64,000 nt of DNA from Pseudoalteromonas sp. T1lg75 (GTDB lineage: Bacteria > Pseudomonadota > Gammaproteobacteria > Enterobacterales > Alteromonadaceae), in contig NZ_PQCD01000062.1 of assembly GCF_002964705.1 (NCBI RefSeq), forward strand, positions 298,290 through 362,289, written 5' to 3'. Of the stretch, positions 44,964-54,538 are shown piece by piece. Within the stretch, counting starts at the first letter, position 1; each line of letters begins with the position of its first letter. Under the pieces are notes generated by a model, which did no database searches, had not been told where the DNA came from, and saw only the letters and a list, made by a program, of their open reading frames with translations. A program made the translations under genes and the position numbers.

Positions 44964-45815
44964 ATGCAAACAACCAGCGAAATCCGTTCTCTTCGTAGTC
45001 AGGTGAAGGCCTGGCGTCAGGCGGGGCTAAGCGTCGCCTTTGTACCGACCATGGGCAACCTTCATGAAGGCCATTTTTCCTTGGTCGATAAGGCCAAAAC
45101 CCTGGCCGACAAGGTGGTGGTCAGCATTTTTGTTAACCCCATGCAATTTGGTGCCAATGAAGACCTGGATGCCTATCCACGCACCCTACAGCAAGACCAA
45201 CAAGGCCTTAGCGAGCGTGGCGCCGACTATTTATTTACGCCCACGGTAGACACCATCTACCCCAATGGCTTGGGCAGCCAGAGCTATGTTGATGTGCCCG
45301 AGGTTTCCATGGGTTACTGCGGCGGTTCGCGTCCCGGTCACTTCCGCGGCGTGGCCACCGTAGTGACCAAGCTGTTTAACCTAGTGCAACCGGATTTTGC
45401 CTGTTTTGGCGAGAAAGACTTCCAGCAGTTGCAGGTGATCAAAACCATGGTGCGCGACCTGTCCATGCCGGTGGAAGTGGTGGGTGTACCGACTCAACGC
45501 GACGTCAATGGCCTAGCCTTAAGCTCGCGCAACGGCTACCTCAGCGACGAGCAAAAGCAGCAAGCAACCGTGCTTTTCGCCACCCTAAACTGGGTCAAGG
45601 AGCAGCTTCTCGACGGCATTAAAGACTTTGCCGACCTGGAACAACAAGCCAAGGCGCGCATTGCCGCCGCGGGCCTGGTTGTTGACTACTTCAGCATTGC
45701 CGAGCGCAACACCTTACGCCGCGCCGAGCAGCAGGACAGCGAGCTGGTTATTTTAGCCGCCGCTTTTGTTGATAAAGTAAGACTTATCGACAATTTGCCG
45801 CTAGACTGCAAGTAG
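44964..45815 (+). CDS. panC: Pantothenate synthetase
   Basis: Condenses pantoate and beta-alanine with ATP. 283 residues. Motifs: [20 protein letters not shown] (HxGH), [29 protein letters not shown] and SSRNGYLS. It completes the folK-panB-panC operon. panD is not in the window. Confidence 0.97.
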   Translation: MQTTSEIRSLRSQVKAWRQAGLSVAFVPTMGNLHEGHFSLVDKAKTLADKVVVSIFVNPMQFGANEDLDAYPRTLQQDQQGLSERGADYLFTPTVDTIYPNGLGSQSYVDVPEVSMGYCGGSRPGHFRGVATVVTKLFNLVQPDFACFGEKDFQQLQVIKTMVRDLSMPVEVVGVPTQRDVNGLALSSRNGYLSDEQKQQATVLFATLNWVKEQLLDGIKDFADLEQQAKARIAAAGLVVDYFSIAERNTLRRAEQQDSELVILAAAFVDKVRLIDNLPLDCK

Positions 45816-45841
45816 AATAGAAGAATAAACAAGGTGATAGG

Positions 45842-46084
45842 ATGAACAAAGCGATCTCTTCTGCGGCATTTGCAGCTGCATTCATGTTGTTACTGGGTGG
45901 CTGCCAAAATGGTGTCAACAACCCAGAACTCAATCAATGTGCACAGCAAAACTTCCAGTGTGAAAACAGCTGCAACAACAGCAGCATTAACGACAGCATG
46001 ACCAATCAGGTCTGTGTGGCTCAGTGTCAGGAAGTGTATAACCGCTGTAAGGAGCAGGCCGAAAAGCTCGGCGACGTGAAGTAA
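45842..46084 (+). CDS. Small cysteine-rich lipoprotein
   Basis: 80 residues. A signal peptide with lipobox LLGGC (Cys21) precedes a small domain with six further cysteines in a C-x(6)-C-x(3)-C then C-x(3)-C-x(5)-C pattern, suggesting disulfides in the periplasm. The function is unknown. It lies 26 bp after panC, followed by a terminator, so it may ride on the pan transcript. Confidence 0.82.
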   Translation: MNKAISSAAFAAAFMLLLGGCQNGVNNPELNQCAQQNFQCENSCNNSSINDSMTNQVCVAQCQEVYNRCKEQAEKLGDVK

Positions 46085-46098
46085 CTCTATCCCTTGAT

Positions 46099-46124
46099 AC
46101 GGCATCCATTGGATGCCGTTTTTC
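46099..46124 (+). terminator. Terminator after the small lipoprotein gene
   Basis: The stem ACGGCATCCA / TGGATGCCGT has a minimal loop and a following TTTTCGTTTT run. Confidence 0.88.
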
Positions 46125-46127
46125 GTT

Positions 46128-46523
46128 TTAAGACAGTTGCAGCGCCTGTTTTAGCTCGGCAATTTGCTGCTCGGTGTAAGGCACAGCCGGATGCAGCCCC
46201 CACACGGGTTTAGGCCAGGCGATGTCACTGCGAAAACGGGCGATATGATGAATATGCAGCTGTGGCACCATGTTCCCCAGCGCCGCAATATTGAGCTTGT
46301 CCGGATTAAACACGAATTGCAGTAGCTTGCTCAATTGCGCCGACTCCTGCATCAGCATCAGTTGCTCCTGCTCGGTTAAATCGATGATCTCGGTAACCCC
46401 CTCCTTGCGTGGCACCAGGATAAACCAGGGATACTGGCTGTCATTCATTAGCAACAGCTTACACAGGGGCCAGTCGGCTAATTCAATACAGTCTTTTTGT
46501 AATTCGGGCGCCAAAGAAAACAT
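46128..46523 (-). CDS. HIT-family nucleotide hydrolase
   Basis: 131 residues from the ATG at 46523, which has AGGAG 6 bases upstream; a longer frame is not family-like. The histidine triad is present as QLHIHHIARF in the proteobacterial short-HIT variant, with PVWGLHPAVPY after it. It probably hydrolyses a nucleoside phosphoramidate or dinucleotide; the substrate is unknown. It is divergent from the DPP-IV gene. Confidence 0.92.
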   Translation of the reverse strand: MFSLAPELQKDCIELADWPLCKLLLMNDSQYPWFILVPRKEGVTEIIDLTEQEQLMLMQESAQLSKLLQFVFNPDKLNIAALGNMVPQLHIHHIARFRSDIAWPKPVWGLHPAVPYTEQQIAELKQALQLS

Positions 46524-46615
46524 ATGTGCTCCTATATTGTTTGATAGCATAAAGTTGCGCAGCCCAAGGTGCATGAGTACCATCGGGCATAGGATTCCAA
46601 CAATAAGGTTTACCC

Positions 46616-48847
46616 GTGTCTAAAACAACCAAATACTTATCTCTGGCGCTAGCCAGTGGCTTGGTGTGCAGTGCCGCCAACGCCAAAGAGCTCAGCCTGG
46701 AACGTATCTTCGACGACCCTAACCTTGCCGGCACGGCCCCGGTGCAATTAAAGTTTTCTCCCGATGGCAGCCGTGTTACCTATTTGCAGGGTAAAAAAGA
46801 CGACTACAACCGTTACGATTTATGGGAATACAACCTCAAAGACAACAGCAATCGCCTCTTGGTCGACTCCCAGGCGCTGTTCTCCGGCCCAGAAACACTG
46901 TCCGATGAAGAAAAGGCGCGCCGTGAGCGCCAGCGCATCTTTGGCCGCGGTATTTTAGAATACACCTGGTCGAAAGACGGCCAGGCGCTGTTATTCCCAC
47001 TCAACGGCGATCTTTATTACTACCAGTTGGCCAACGGCAAAAGCCGCAAGCTGACCGATACCGAAGCCTTTGAAACCGATGCCCGCTTCTCGCCCAAGGG
47101 CAATTATGTCTCCTTTATTCGTGAGCAGAACCTTTACGCCCTGGCGCTGGACAGCGGTAAAGAAATCCAGCTGACCAAGGACGGCGGTGGCGTGATTAAA
47201 AACGGCATGGCCGAGTTTGTGGCGCAAGAAGAAATGAGCCGTATGACCGGCTACTGGTGGGCTGGCGATGAAAGCAAGATTGCCTTTACCCGCATCGATG
47301 AAACGCCGGTGGCCGAGGCGATCCGTAACGAAATCTATGCCGAAGAAGTGAAGCTATTCAATCAGCGCTACCCCTTCACCGGCACCGACAATGTTGAAAT
47401 CGAGTTAGGCGTTGTCAGCCTTAACGACCAGCAAATCGACTGGGTCGACCTGGGTGAAGAAAAAAACATCTACATTGCCCGTGCCGACTGGTTGAAAGAC
47501 AGCAAGACCCTGTCGTATCAATGGCAAGACCGTGCTCAGCACAATCTGGAACTGCGCTTTTATAACAGCGAAACGAAAACACAAAAGGTGGCGCTCAAAG
47601 AAACCAGCGATACTTGGATCAACCTGCACTTCGACCTTAAGTTCTTAAAAGATAAGCAACACTTTGTCTGGGCCTCGGAGCGTGATGGCTTTAAACACCT
47701 GTATCTGTACAAGAACGATGGCACCTTGGTACGCCAGATCACCTCGGGTGAGTGGATTGTCGAAGCCATTAAGGGTGTGGACGAGAAAAAAGGCCTGATC
47801 TACTTTGCCGGTCGCAAAGATACACCGCTTGAAAGCCATCTCTACAGCACGCCGCTGTTTGAGCAAGGCGAGATCACCCGTATCACCAACAGCGGTGAAT
47901 ACCACAATGTGGTGATGGCAGACGATCAGCAAACCTTTATCGACAGAGCCTCGGCGGTGAATCGCCCTCCCTATGTGGCGCTGCGCAAAGCCAACGGCGA
48001 CTTTATTACCTGGCTGGAGCAAAATGAGCTAAACGACACTCACCCGCTTACGCCTTATCTGAGCGACCTGGTTAAGCCCGAGTACGGCACTATTGAGGCG
48101 GAAGATGGGCAAATCATGCACTATCGCCTATTCAAGCCACGCAAGTTGAACAAAAAGCAAAAGCACCCGGTGATGGTGAATGTTTACGGCGGCCCGCATG
48201 CCCAGCGCGTGACCAACAGCTGGCGCAGCAAGAACCTGTATTTCCAATACATGGTGCAACAGGGTTATGTGGTCTTCCAGCTTGATAACCGTGGCTCGTA
48301 TAACCGCGGCAAGCGCTTTGAAGATGTGATCTACAAGCACCTGGGTGAGGCCGAAGTGCGCGATCAGATCAAGGGCGTCGAGTACTTACGTACTCTGGAT
48401 TACGTCGACCCGGAGCGTATCGGTATTTATGGCCATAGCTACGGCGGCTATATGGCACTGATGACCATGTTTAAAGCCGGTGACTACTTCAAGGCCGGTG
48501 TTTCCGGTGCACCGGTGACCGACTGGGCCCTGTACGACACTCACTACACGGAGCGCTACCTGAGCCACCCGAAAACCAATGCCATGGGTTATGAGCAAAG
48601 CGCGGTGTTTCCCTATGTGGATGGTCTCAAAGGCCCACTGATGATTTATCACGGTATGGCCGATGACAACGTGTTATTCACCCATGCCACCAAGCTGTTT
48701 AAACAGTTGCAGGATAAAGCTCTGCCGTTTGAAATGATGACCTACCCGGGCTCAAAACACAGCTTACGCGGTAAAAAGGTGCAAACCCACCTGCATCAAA
48801 CCATTACCGACTTCTTCAACCGTCACTTCGACATGGAAGAAAAATAA
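46616..48847 (+). CDS. Dipeptidyl peptidase IV-like (S9B) prolyl peptidase
   Basis: Removes X-Pro or X-Ala dipeptides in the periplasm. 743 residues, starting at a GTG with TAAGG upstream. Signal peptide (YLSLALASGLVCSAANA), beta-propeller (about 50-480), then an alpha/beta hydrolase. The catalytic Ser is in GIYGHSYGGYM, Asp in GMADDNVLF and His in GSKHSLRG; EFVAQEEMSR carries the N-terminal dipeptide-binding double Glu. It is monocistronic, with a terminator. Confidence 0.95.
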   Translation: MSKTTKYLSLALASGLVCSAANAKELSLERIFDDPNLAGTAPVQLKFSPDGSRVTYLQGKKDDYNRYDLWEYNLKDNSNRLLVDSQALFSGPETLSDEEKARRERQRIFGRGILEYTWSKDGQALLFPLNGDLYYYQLANGKSRKLTDTEAFETDARFSPKGNYVSFIREQNLYALALDSGKEIQLTKDGGGVIKNGMAEFVAQEEMSRMTGYWWAGDESKIAFTRIDETPVAEAIRNEIYAEEVKLFNQRYPFTGTDNVEIELGVVSLNDQQIDWVDLGEEKNIYIARADWLKDSKTLSYQWQDRAQHNLELRFYNSETKTQKVALKETSDTWINLHFDLKFLKDKQHFVWASERDGFKHLYLYKNDGTLVRQITSGEWIVEAIKGVDEKKGLIYFAGRKDTPLESHLYSTPLFEQGEITRITNSGEYHNVVMADDQQTFIDRASAVNRPPYVALRKANGDFITWLEQNELNDTHPLTPYLSDLVKPEYGTIEAEDGQIMHYRLFKPRKLNKKQKHPVMVNVYGGPHAQRVTNSWRSKNLYFQYMVQQGYVVFQLDNRGSYNRGKRFEDVIYKHLGEAEVRDQIKGVEYLRTLDYVDPERIGIYGHSYGGYMALMTMFKAGDYFKAGVSGAPVTDWALYDTHYTERYLSHPKTNAMGYEQSAVFPYVDGLKGPLMIYHGMADDNVLFTHATKLFKQLQDKALPFEMMTYPGSKHSLRGKKVQTHLHQTITDFFNRHFDMEEK

Positions 48848-48861
48848 GTCGTACTAAAAAT

Positions 48862-48891
48862 AAAAAAGGCTGGGAATTCCCAGCCTTTTTT
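48862..48891 (+). terminator. Terminator after the DPP-IV gene
   Basis: The stem AAAAAAGGCTGGG / CCCAGCCTTTTTT has an AATT loop and a T-run on both strands. Confidence 0.92.
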
Positions 48892-48901
48892 ATGTCTTTG
48901 A

Positions 48902-48966
48902 TTGTAAGTTGGCTTTGTCGGCGCAGAGCACCGACCTACAAGCTTGCAAGGCTAAAGCCTCGCCCA
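48902..48966. repeat. Dispersed intergenic repeat, copy 2
   Basis: TTGTCGGCGCAGAGCACCGACCTACA then AGGCTAAAGCCTCGCCCA match the right half of the repeat at 12098-12187, in the same orientation, with a 6-base insert (AGCTTG) between blocks and several substitutions. The left part is more diverged (GTAAGTTGGCTTTGTCGG). Confidence 0.72.
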
Positions 48967-49067
48967 CAGCACCTACTCACAACCTCATCTTAAAAACGTC
49001 ACGGACGAAACAAATGCTAGGCAATTTTTAACACCGCAATTGTGAGCCAAGTAGTTATTAACCGCTA

Positions 49068-50609
49068 TTAACGGCAATAACGTGCGAACAGGGCTGCCAC
49101 GGTCGGTGCCGTCGGCTTACCATGCTGCCAGTCGCCGCCTTCAACGCCGCTACCGGCAATATCCATATGCACATAAGGCAATGGCTGATCGCTGTCTAAG
49201 CCGTGCTTATCCAAGCCCGACACTATGGCGAGGAAGGCCATCGGGAACTGGTGACCACGCGCGGTAACCGCTGACGGTGCATTGTTGCTGGAAAGCAGAT
49301 CGTCGGCCTGAGTGCGCGGCTGCACAAAGTCATAGTCTTCACGACGCGAGCGCGAAACCTCGGCACAATCGGCCCACAGGTCGCCATGCTCAACCAGCTG
49401 CTGCGATACCTTAGCGTCGCGAGCCGGACCATTTTCAACATAGGCGCTGTAAGGACCTACCGCACGGGCGGCATGACCAGTTAGCGTGGCCACGGTGAAG
49501 ATCTCCGGATTTACTTCGTTTTTCGCCAGGTCTTTGGCTTCGCTTAGTAAGTCACCCATGGCCAGACGTCCTTCGGCATCCGTGTTACCTATGCGTACAC
49601 GTACACCTTCACGACCTGTGATGATCTCATCGGGAACGAAACAATCAGAGCCGATAGAGTTACGCACCACGGCCAGGTAAGCTATAACCTTAACGCCTTT
49701 AGGCTGCGCTTCAGCCACCGCCTTCATAAAACCGGCTACCGATGCGGCACCGCCCTTGTCACGGCTCATACCGGCCATAAAACCGCCGACTTTCAGATCG
49801 GCACCACCTGTGTCATAGACCAGGCCTTTACCCACGAAGATCAGAGTGCGTTCAACGTCGCCCTCGGGCACATAGGCCAGTTTTACCACGCGCGGATGGT
49901 GACGCTCGACCGCGTAAGAAGCACGGGCCACAGTGCTCAATAATGGGTAATCCTTGTCTATGGTGGCGATGTCGCTGATCACCTCGGTGCTCACCTTGGT
50001 GCCCTGAAATAGCTCCACGCAGTAATCGGCAAAACGCGGTGGTGCCATGCGCTCTGGCTCGGTACCGCACAGATCACGAGCGGCATACTGACCGGCGGCG
50101 ATAGCATTCATCTGCTTAAGCTGCTCGTCATCGGCGCCAACAACACCTATGGCTTCAATCGGAGAGATGGCTTCGCCGTGATACTCACGCGCTTCAAGAG
50201 GCTGCCATAGCGCCTGATTAGCACCCAAAAAGGCCACTTCGCTGGCAAACTCATACCCAGCTAGCTCGCTGATACCAGACACACCCAAGGCAGGCTTAAC
50301 GGCACCGGCCTGCTTCGCCAGCTCAATAGCGGCCTTGGCGGCGGCAAATACGCGGCGAACATCATCATAATCGCGAGTCAAAGGCCCAGTCGGGGCAAAA
50401 ATAAGACGCTGACCCGGTGCAGCTTCACACACCACTAGCGCGCATTGCTTACCAATGCGGCTGTCTACGGCGCCGTTTTGGCGTAATACATCTAGGTAAG
50501 GCTGGGGCACTGAATCCAGGCTGGCGCTGATAATGATAAGAGCATCGAACTGGCCTTGGGCGCTTGCGGCATCAAGAGTGGCGCAGGCTATGGCGTGGGC
50601 ATAAGACAT
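49068..50609 (-). CDS. M17-family leucyl aminopeptidase-like protein
   Basis: 513 residues, a longer M17 member distinct from PepB. Metal and catalytic motifs are GKGLVYDTGGADLKVGGFMAGMSRDKGGAA and NTDAEGRLAMGDLL. The N-terminal domain is large and not PepA-like, so I give no symbol. A terminator-like hairpin sits directly over its ribosome site (AGGA, 8 bases before the ATG). It lies downstream of cstA on the same strand, which suggests linked peptide uptake and cleavage; that is inference. Confidence 0.9.
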   Translation of the reverse strand: MSYAHAIACATLDAASAQGQFDALIIISASLDSVPQPYLDVLRQNGAVDSRIGKQCALVVCEAAPGQRLIFAPTGPLTRDYDDVRRVFAAAKAAIELAKQAGAVKPALGVSGISELAGYEFASEVAFLGANQALWQPLEAREYHGEAISPIEAIGVVGADDEQLKQMNAIAAGQYAARDLCGTEPERMAPPRFADYCVELFQGTKVSTEVISDIATIDKDYPLLSTVARASYAVERHHPRVVKLAYVPEGDVERTLIFVGKGLVYDTGGADLKVGGFMAGMSRDKGGAASVAGFMKAVAEAQPKGVKVIAYLAVVRNSIGSDCFVPDEIITGREGVRVRIGNTDAEGRLAMGDLLSEAKDLAKNEVNPEIFTVATLTGHAARAVGPYSAYVENGPARDAKVSQQLVEHGDLWADCAEVSRSRREDYDFVQPRTQADDLLSSNNAPSAVTARGHQFPMAFLAIVSGLDKHGLDSDQPLPYVHMDIAGSGVEGGDWQHGKPTAPTVAALFARYCR

Positions 50610-50613
50610 AAAA

Positions 50614-50643
50614 AAAGGTCCTAAATTTAAACAAAGGACCTTT
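50614..50643 (-). terminator. Terminator/attenuator hairpin over the M17 ribosome site
   Basis: AAAGGTCCT and AGGACCTTT form a perfect 9-bp stem on the minus strand, followed by TTT and then the ATG of the next gene. It lies after cstA and can end its transcript, but its right arm contains the AGGA ribosome site of the M17 gene. Confidence 0.75.
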
Positions 50644-50724
50644 ATTATCGGTGATTTAGCGCCCCTTTACTACCGACTGCCGAGCTTTACGCCTCGGCCT
50701 GTAAAGGAGCTTGGCAAGCTTGGC

Positions 50725-52410
50725 TTACGATGACGCTTTATTTGCGCGTTCGTCCCGCCTGTGGGTGACTATGACCGACCAGGCTTCAAGCATAACCAGC
50801 ACACTGACCACCAGCACTATGGCATCCAGGCTGACCAGCAGCCAGTTGCCCTGCTCATAGTATTCGACCAGTTTAATCAAACCGGCAAAGAAGGCCATGG
50901 TGAGTACAAAGACCATGGGGATCAGGGTATAAATGGCCGGGCGACCCGCCTTGATCAACATCACCGAAATAACCAACAGAGTAAGGCTGGCGAGGATCTG
51001 GTTGGTTGAACCAAACAAGGGCCAGATGATCATGCCACCGCTGCCCGATGAGCCGCCGGCACCAAAGGCCAGCAGCAAACAACATCCCACCGCGACCAAG
51101 GTCGCGATAATGCCGTTTTTCAGCACACCAAGGTTATAGATTTCACCCCACTCCTGAATGATGTAGCGCTGTAAGCGCACCCCTGAGTCCATGGTGGTCC
51201 CGGCAAAGAGCACCACCATCACCGCCAACAGGGTCGAGGCCACTTCGGTGGAGATCCCCCAGCCACTTTCGATTAGGTTCGCGCCGCCGGTAATAAAGGC
51301 GTTCACACTACCGGCCCCCAGGTGGCTGTAGATCTCATGCCATTCCTCGGGCGATACGGCCAGGGCTACGCCACTGACCGCCACTAAGGTGATCAGCGCC
51401 AAACAGCCCTCCCCCACGGCACCAAGATAACCCACAAAACGACCGTCGGTTTCCTTATCCAATTGTTTTGAGCTGGTACCCGAGGAGACGATGCCGTGGA
51501 AGCCAGACACGGCACCACAGGCTATGGTCACAAATAACAACGGAATTATACTTGGGGTATCGACCGCGGTTTGGGTGTTAAAGGCTGGCGCCGTGATATC
51601 CGGCATGGAAATAAACACCGCACCGTAAAGCAGCACCAGACCCACCAGCAATTGCATGCCGTTGATAAAGTCGCGCGGTTGCAGCAACATCCACACCGGC
51701 AGCAAAGAAGCAATGGCGGCATAGATAAAGAGAATGATGATCCAGTTGGCCTTGTCGGCCAGACCAAACATTTCCGTGGGCAGCGCCAATGGCATAGAGC
51801 TGCCCATGTAGATGGTGGCATAAAGCACCCCCACGCCGATGGCGCACAGGGGAATAAGCGGCACCTTACGGTGCAGCAGCTGACCTATGATCAGCGCCAC
51901 AACGATGGCCGACCAAGCCGGGAACACAGCGTTGGGTTGTGCCACAAAAGAGTTGGCGATCACCACTCCAAATACCGCATTCACCATCAGCAGCACCAGG
52001 AACACCACTATCATAAATAATGAACGAGTGCGTTTACCGATCACCGACTCCGACAGCGCGCCCATGGACTTACCCTTATGGCGGGCACTGGCCCACAGGG
52101 CACCCATATCGTGCACCCCGGCGAAGAAGATGGTACCAAAGACCACCCACAGCACCGCCGGCACCCAGCCCCAGTAAACGGCGATGGCCGGACCCACTAT
52201 GGGCGCCGCCCCGGCTACCGAGGTAAAATGGTGCCCCCAAAGGACCACCTTGTTGGTGGGCACATAATCGACACCGTCCTCTAGCTCGTGAGCTGGCGTT
52301 ACAAACCTGTCATCCATGCGAAATATTTTTTCAGCGATAAACTTGGAATACACCAGCCAGCCAAATAACATGCCGACGATGCCAAGCAAGACAATAACAA
52401 CCGATTGCAT
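50725..52410 (-). CDS. CstA-family carbon starvation/peptide-pyruvate transporter
   Basis: A 561-residue inner membrane protein with many helices. The family start (GWLVYSKFIAEKIFRMDDRFVTPAHELEDGVDYVPTNKVVLWGHHFTSVAGAAPIVGPAIAVYWGW, residues ~17-80) is diagnostic. It is shorter than E. coli CstA (about 700), like the compact form of marine gammaproteobacteria. It probably takes up pyruvate or peptides during carbon limitation; the substrate is not certain. AGAGA lies before the ATG. A MITE lies 34 bp upstream of the start. Confidence 0.92.
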   Translation of the reverse strand: MQSVVIVLLGIVGMLFGWLVYSKFIAEKIFRMDDRFVTPAHELEDGVDYVPTNKVVLWGHHFTSVAGAAPIVGPAIAVYWGWVPAVLWVVFGTIFFAGVHDMGALWASARHKGKSMGALSESVIGKRTRSLFMIVVFLVLLMVNAVFGVVIANSFVAQPNAVFPAWSAIVVALIIGQLLHRKVPLIPLCAIGVGVLYATIYMGSSMPLALPTEMFGLADKANWIIILFIYAAIASLLPVWMLLQPRDFINGMQLLVGLVLLYGAVFISMPDITAPAFNTQTAVDTPSIIPLLFVTIACGAVSGFHGIVSSGTSSKQLDKETDGRFVGYLGAVGEGCLALITLVAVSGVALAVSPEEWHEIYSHLGAGSVNAFITGGANLIESGWGISTEVASTLLAVMVVLFAGTTMDSGVRLQRYIIQEWGEIYNLGVLKNGIIATLVAVGCCLLLAFGAGGSSGSGGMIIWPLFGSTNQILASLTLLVISVMLIKAGRPAIYTLIPMVFVLTMAFFAGLIKLVEYYEQGNWLLVSLDAIVLVVSVLVMLEAWSVIVTHRRDERANKASS

Positions 52411-52443
52411 AGTCTTCTCTCTTTGTTTTTGTAGTCACAGGGG

Positions 52444-52550
52444 TTATACCAATTCACTTAAATAGCTAATCATTCTAGCGGGCTAAATGTCGTACTCACG
52501 GCGTTTATCCAGCGCTATATCTGATCACATAGTTAACAGAATTGGTATTA
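52444..52550. mobile_element. Short MITE (107 bp) upstream of cstA
   Basis: TTATACCAATTC (52444-52455) and GAATTGGTATTA (52539-52550) are terminal inverted repeats with one mismatch. The TATACCAATT ends are those of a MITE type common in Vibrio and Shewanella. No ORF. It sits between the dinB end and the cstA start. Confidence 0.75.
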
Positions 52551-52628
52551 AGCGTTGTAACGCACGAACGTGTTTACGCAAAAACTCAGATTCACCTTAT
52601 CAGCATAGTGTAAAAATTCACTAGCGCT

Positions 52629-53681
52629 TTAGTCTAAGATGCTCAGTTGCTGCACATCGGCCTGCTCGCTGTCTATGCCCACGCCTAACCCCAGCAGCCT
52701 CACCTCTGGCGTTACGCCCCGTTCATAGGCCTTGGCCAACAAGGCATTGAATACATCAAGGCTCAGGCTGTGGCCACTTTGATCCGCCGTGGTGACATGA
52801 AAGTCGGCGAACTTCACCTTAACCGAGAGTTTATTGATGTGCTGGTGTAGTTGCTGTCTGTCCAATCGCATGATGAGCTCTTCAAGCAAGGCAGGCAGCG
52901 CTTGCTGGCACTGGGCCAAGGTTGTTTTATTGTATTCGTAAGTGTGTTCCACACTGAGGGATTTGCGCACTCGCTCGGTGCTTACCGCGCCGATAACCTG
53001 ACCGGCACATTTTTGATATAAGGAAGCACCGAAATTTCCCAGCTGTTGCTGCATCCAGGTCATGCCCTTATCCAGCACATCCTGACCTTTAAACAACCCC
53101 TGGGCGTGCAGTTTTTCTATGGTGACCTTGCCCACTCCGGGGATTTTTTTAAGATCTAGCGCCGCTAAAAACGCCGGCACCTGATCCGGGGTGATCACGC
53201 ACTGGCCATTGGGTTTGTTTTCGTCGCTGGCAATTTTGGCAATAAACTTGATGGGTGCTATCCCCGCAGATGCAGTCAGCCCGGTTTCGGCCTGGATTTC
53301 CCGCCTGATTTGCGCGGCAATTAGGGTGGCACTGCCCTGGCAGGCTTGGGCGTCGGTCACATCGAGATAGGCCTCGTCCAGCGACAGGGGCTCTATTAGC
53401 TCCGTATAACGGCTAAAAATCGCCCTTATCTGCTGAGAGACTTCTTTATAGACCTGCATACGCCCGGGTACGATCACCAGCTCTGGACACAACTGCTTGG
53501 CGTGATAGTTGGACATGGCCGAGCGCACCCCGTATTGGCGGGCGATATAATTGGCGGTGGACAGCACCCCACGACGACTTTTGCCGCCAATCGCCAAAGG
53601 CACCTTGGCAAGCTTGGGGTTATCACGCATTTCCACTGCCGCATAAAAGCAATCCATATCGATATGGATAAATTTCTTCAT
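52629..53681 (-). CDS. dinB: DNA polymerase IV
   Basis: A Y-family translesion polymerase. 350 residues from the ATG at 53681; a TTG two codons earlier is an alternative, and neither has a clear ribosome site. Catalytic carboxylates: DMDCFYAAVEMRD near residue 8 and SLDEAYLDVT near 102. A helix-hairpin-helix segment (KIPGVGKVTIEKL) and a C-terminal little-finger domain follow. The final QQLSILD may be the beta-clamp motif. I did not find a palindromic LexA box upstream. Confidence 0.96.
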   Translation of the reverse strand: MKKFIHIDMDCFYAAVEMRDNPKLAKVPLAIGGKSRRGVLSTANYIARQYGVRSAMSNYHAKQLCPELVIVPGRMQVYKEVSQQIRAIFSRYTELIEPLSLDEAYLDVTDAQACQGSATLIAAQIRREIQAETGLTASAGIAPIKFIAKIASDENKPNGQCVITPDQVPAFLAALDLKKIPGVGKVTIEKLHAQGLFKGQDVLDKGMTWMQQQLGNFGASLYQKCAGQVIGAVSTERVRKSLSVEHTYEYNKTTLAQCQQALPALLEELIMRLDRQQLHQHINKLSVKVKFADFHVTTADQSGHSLSLDVFNALLAKAYERGVTPEVRLLGLGVGIDSEQADVQQLSILD

Positions 53682-53812
53682 GGCCAAAAAAGAAGTAAAC
53701 CGTTTTGCCTATCTTCGCAGATACGCATCAATAAGACCACAAAATACTGTATGAAGCACTGTATAAGATAATGAAAAGCGGTACGTCTAAACTCAGTTTT
53801 TTTGATTGGCAC

Positions 53813-53836
53813 AAAAAAACCGGCCTGAGCCGGTTC
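53813..53836 (-). terminator. Terminator after the 223-residue lipoprotein gene
   Basis: AACCGGC and GCCGGTT form a stem with a CTGA loop; on the minus strand it ends in a run of seven T. Confidence 0.85.
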
Positions 53837-53866
53837 TTATATTCGTTGTCTCAGTATAGGTGATGC

Positions 53867-54538
53867 TTAGAAATGCTTACTCGACTTGGCCCATTTGGCA
53901 ATATCATTACCCAAGGTATTCACGGTATGCGCTAACACCGAGCAAGAGCCTTTAAAGCCTCCAAAAAAACCACCCGCCGAATTACGCGTTTTGCTGGTGC
54001 TGTCGACCACCTTGCCATCGATCATCAACTTAGCGGATACCGATGCCGATTTACGGTGACCAATAAACGCATTACCGCCACTGTACACATTATCGATGCT
54101 CAGTTGCAGCACCTTACCGGTTTGCGGTAACTCACCCTTCACCTGCTCAATGGCAATACGCTGCGCCTTGGCATATTTCACCAAAGAATCTGAAAATTGA
54201 TTGCCCAGCTGGTAACACTCGCTTTTAACATTGTCGGCGATAATATTCGGATTAGAATAAGGTACATTGGTGAGAATGTAGAGCACCTCATTACCTGCTA
54301 GAGACTTAGATGCCTTAGCAACTTTGGTTTCGCTGACCACGTCTTGTTGAGGGGTTTCAACAGAGGCTTGAGCCGAAGCCTGTGCTGAAGCTTTATTTGT
54401 TGTTGTCTCGCTCGCTTCAACGCTACTCACTGAGGCATTGTCACTTTGCAGGTTAGATGCACTTGCTGTGGTGTTATTGTCGGTCGAATTACAGCCGCTT
54501 AGGGCTAAGGCGGTGAATGCGATAAGTGGATATTTCAT
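53867..54538 (-). CDS. Lipoprotein, hypothetical
   Basis: 223 residues. A signal peptide with lipobox LSGC (Cys16) is followed by a Ser/Thr/Ala-rich low-complexity linker (with ASAQASAQAS repeats, about 25-75) and a C-terminal domain of ~145 residues. That domain has two conserved-looking cysteines and a glycine-rich NSAGGFFGGFKGSC segment. No family is recognised. It is probably outer-membrane anchored. It ends at a terminator. Confidence 0.85.
   Translation of the reverse strand: MKYPLIAFTALALSGCNSTDNNTTASASNLQSDNASVSSVEASETTTNKASAQASAQASVETPQQDVVSETKVAKASKSLAGNEVLYILTNVPYSNPNIIADNVKSECYQLGNQFSDSLVKYAKAQRIAIEQVKGELPQTGKVLQLSIDNVYSGGNAFIGHRKSASVSAKLMIDGKVVDSTSKTRNSAGGFFGGFKGSCSVLAHTVNTLGNDIAKWAKSSKHF

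Noticed and set aside
53688..53780. LexA box upstream of dinB
   Set aside because: Two ACTGTAT half-sites occur at about 53748-53766, but as direct repeats, not the palindromic CTGT-N8-ACAG.
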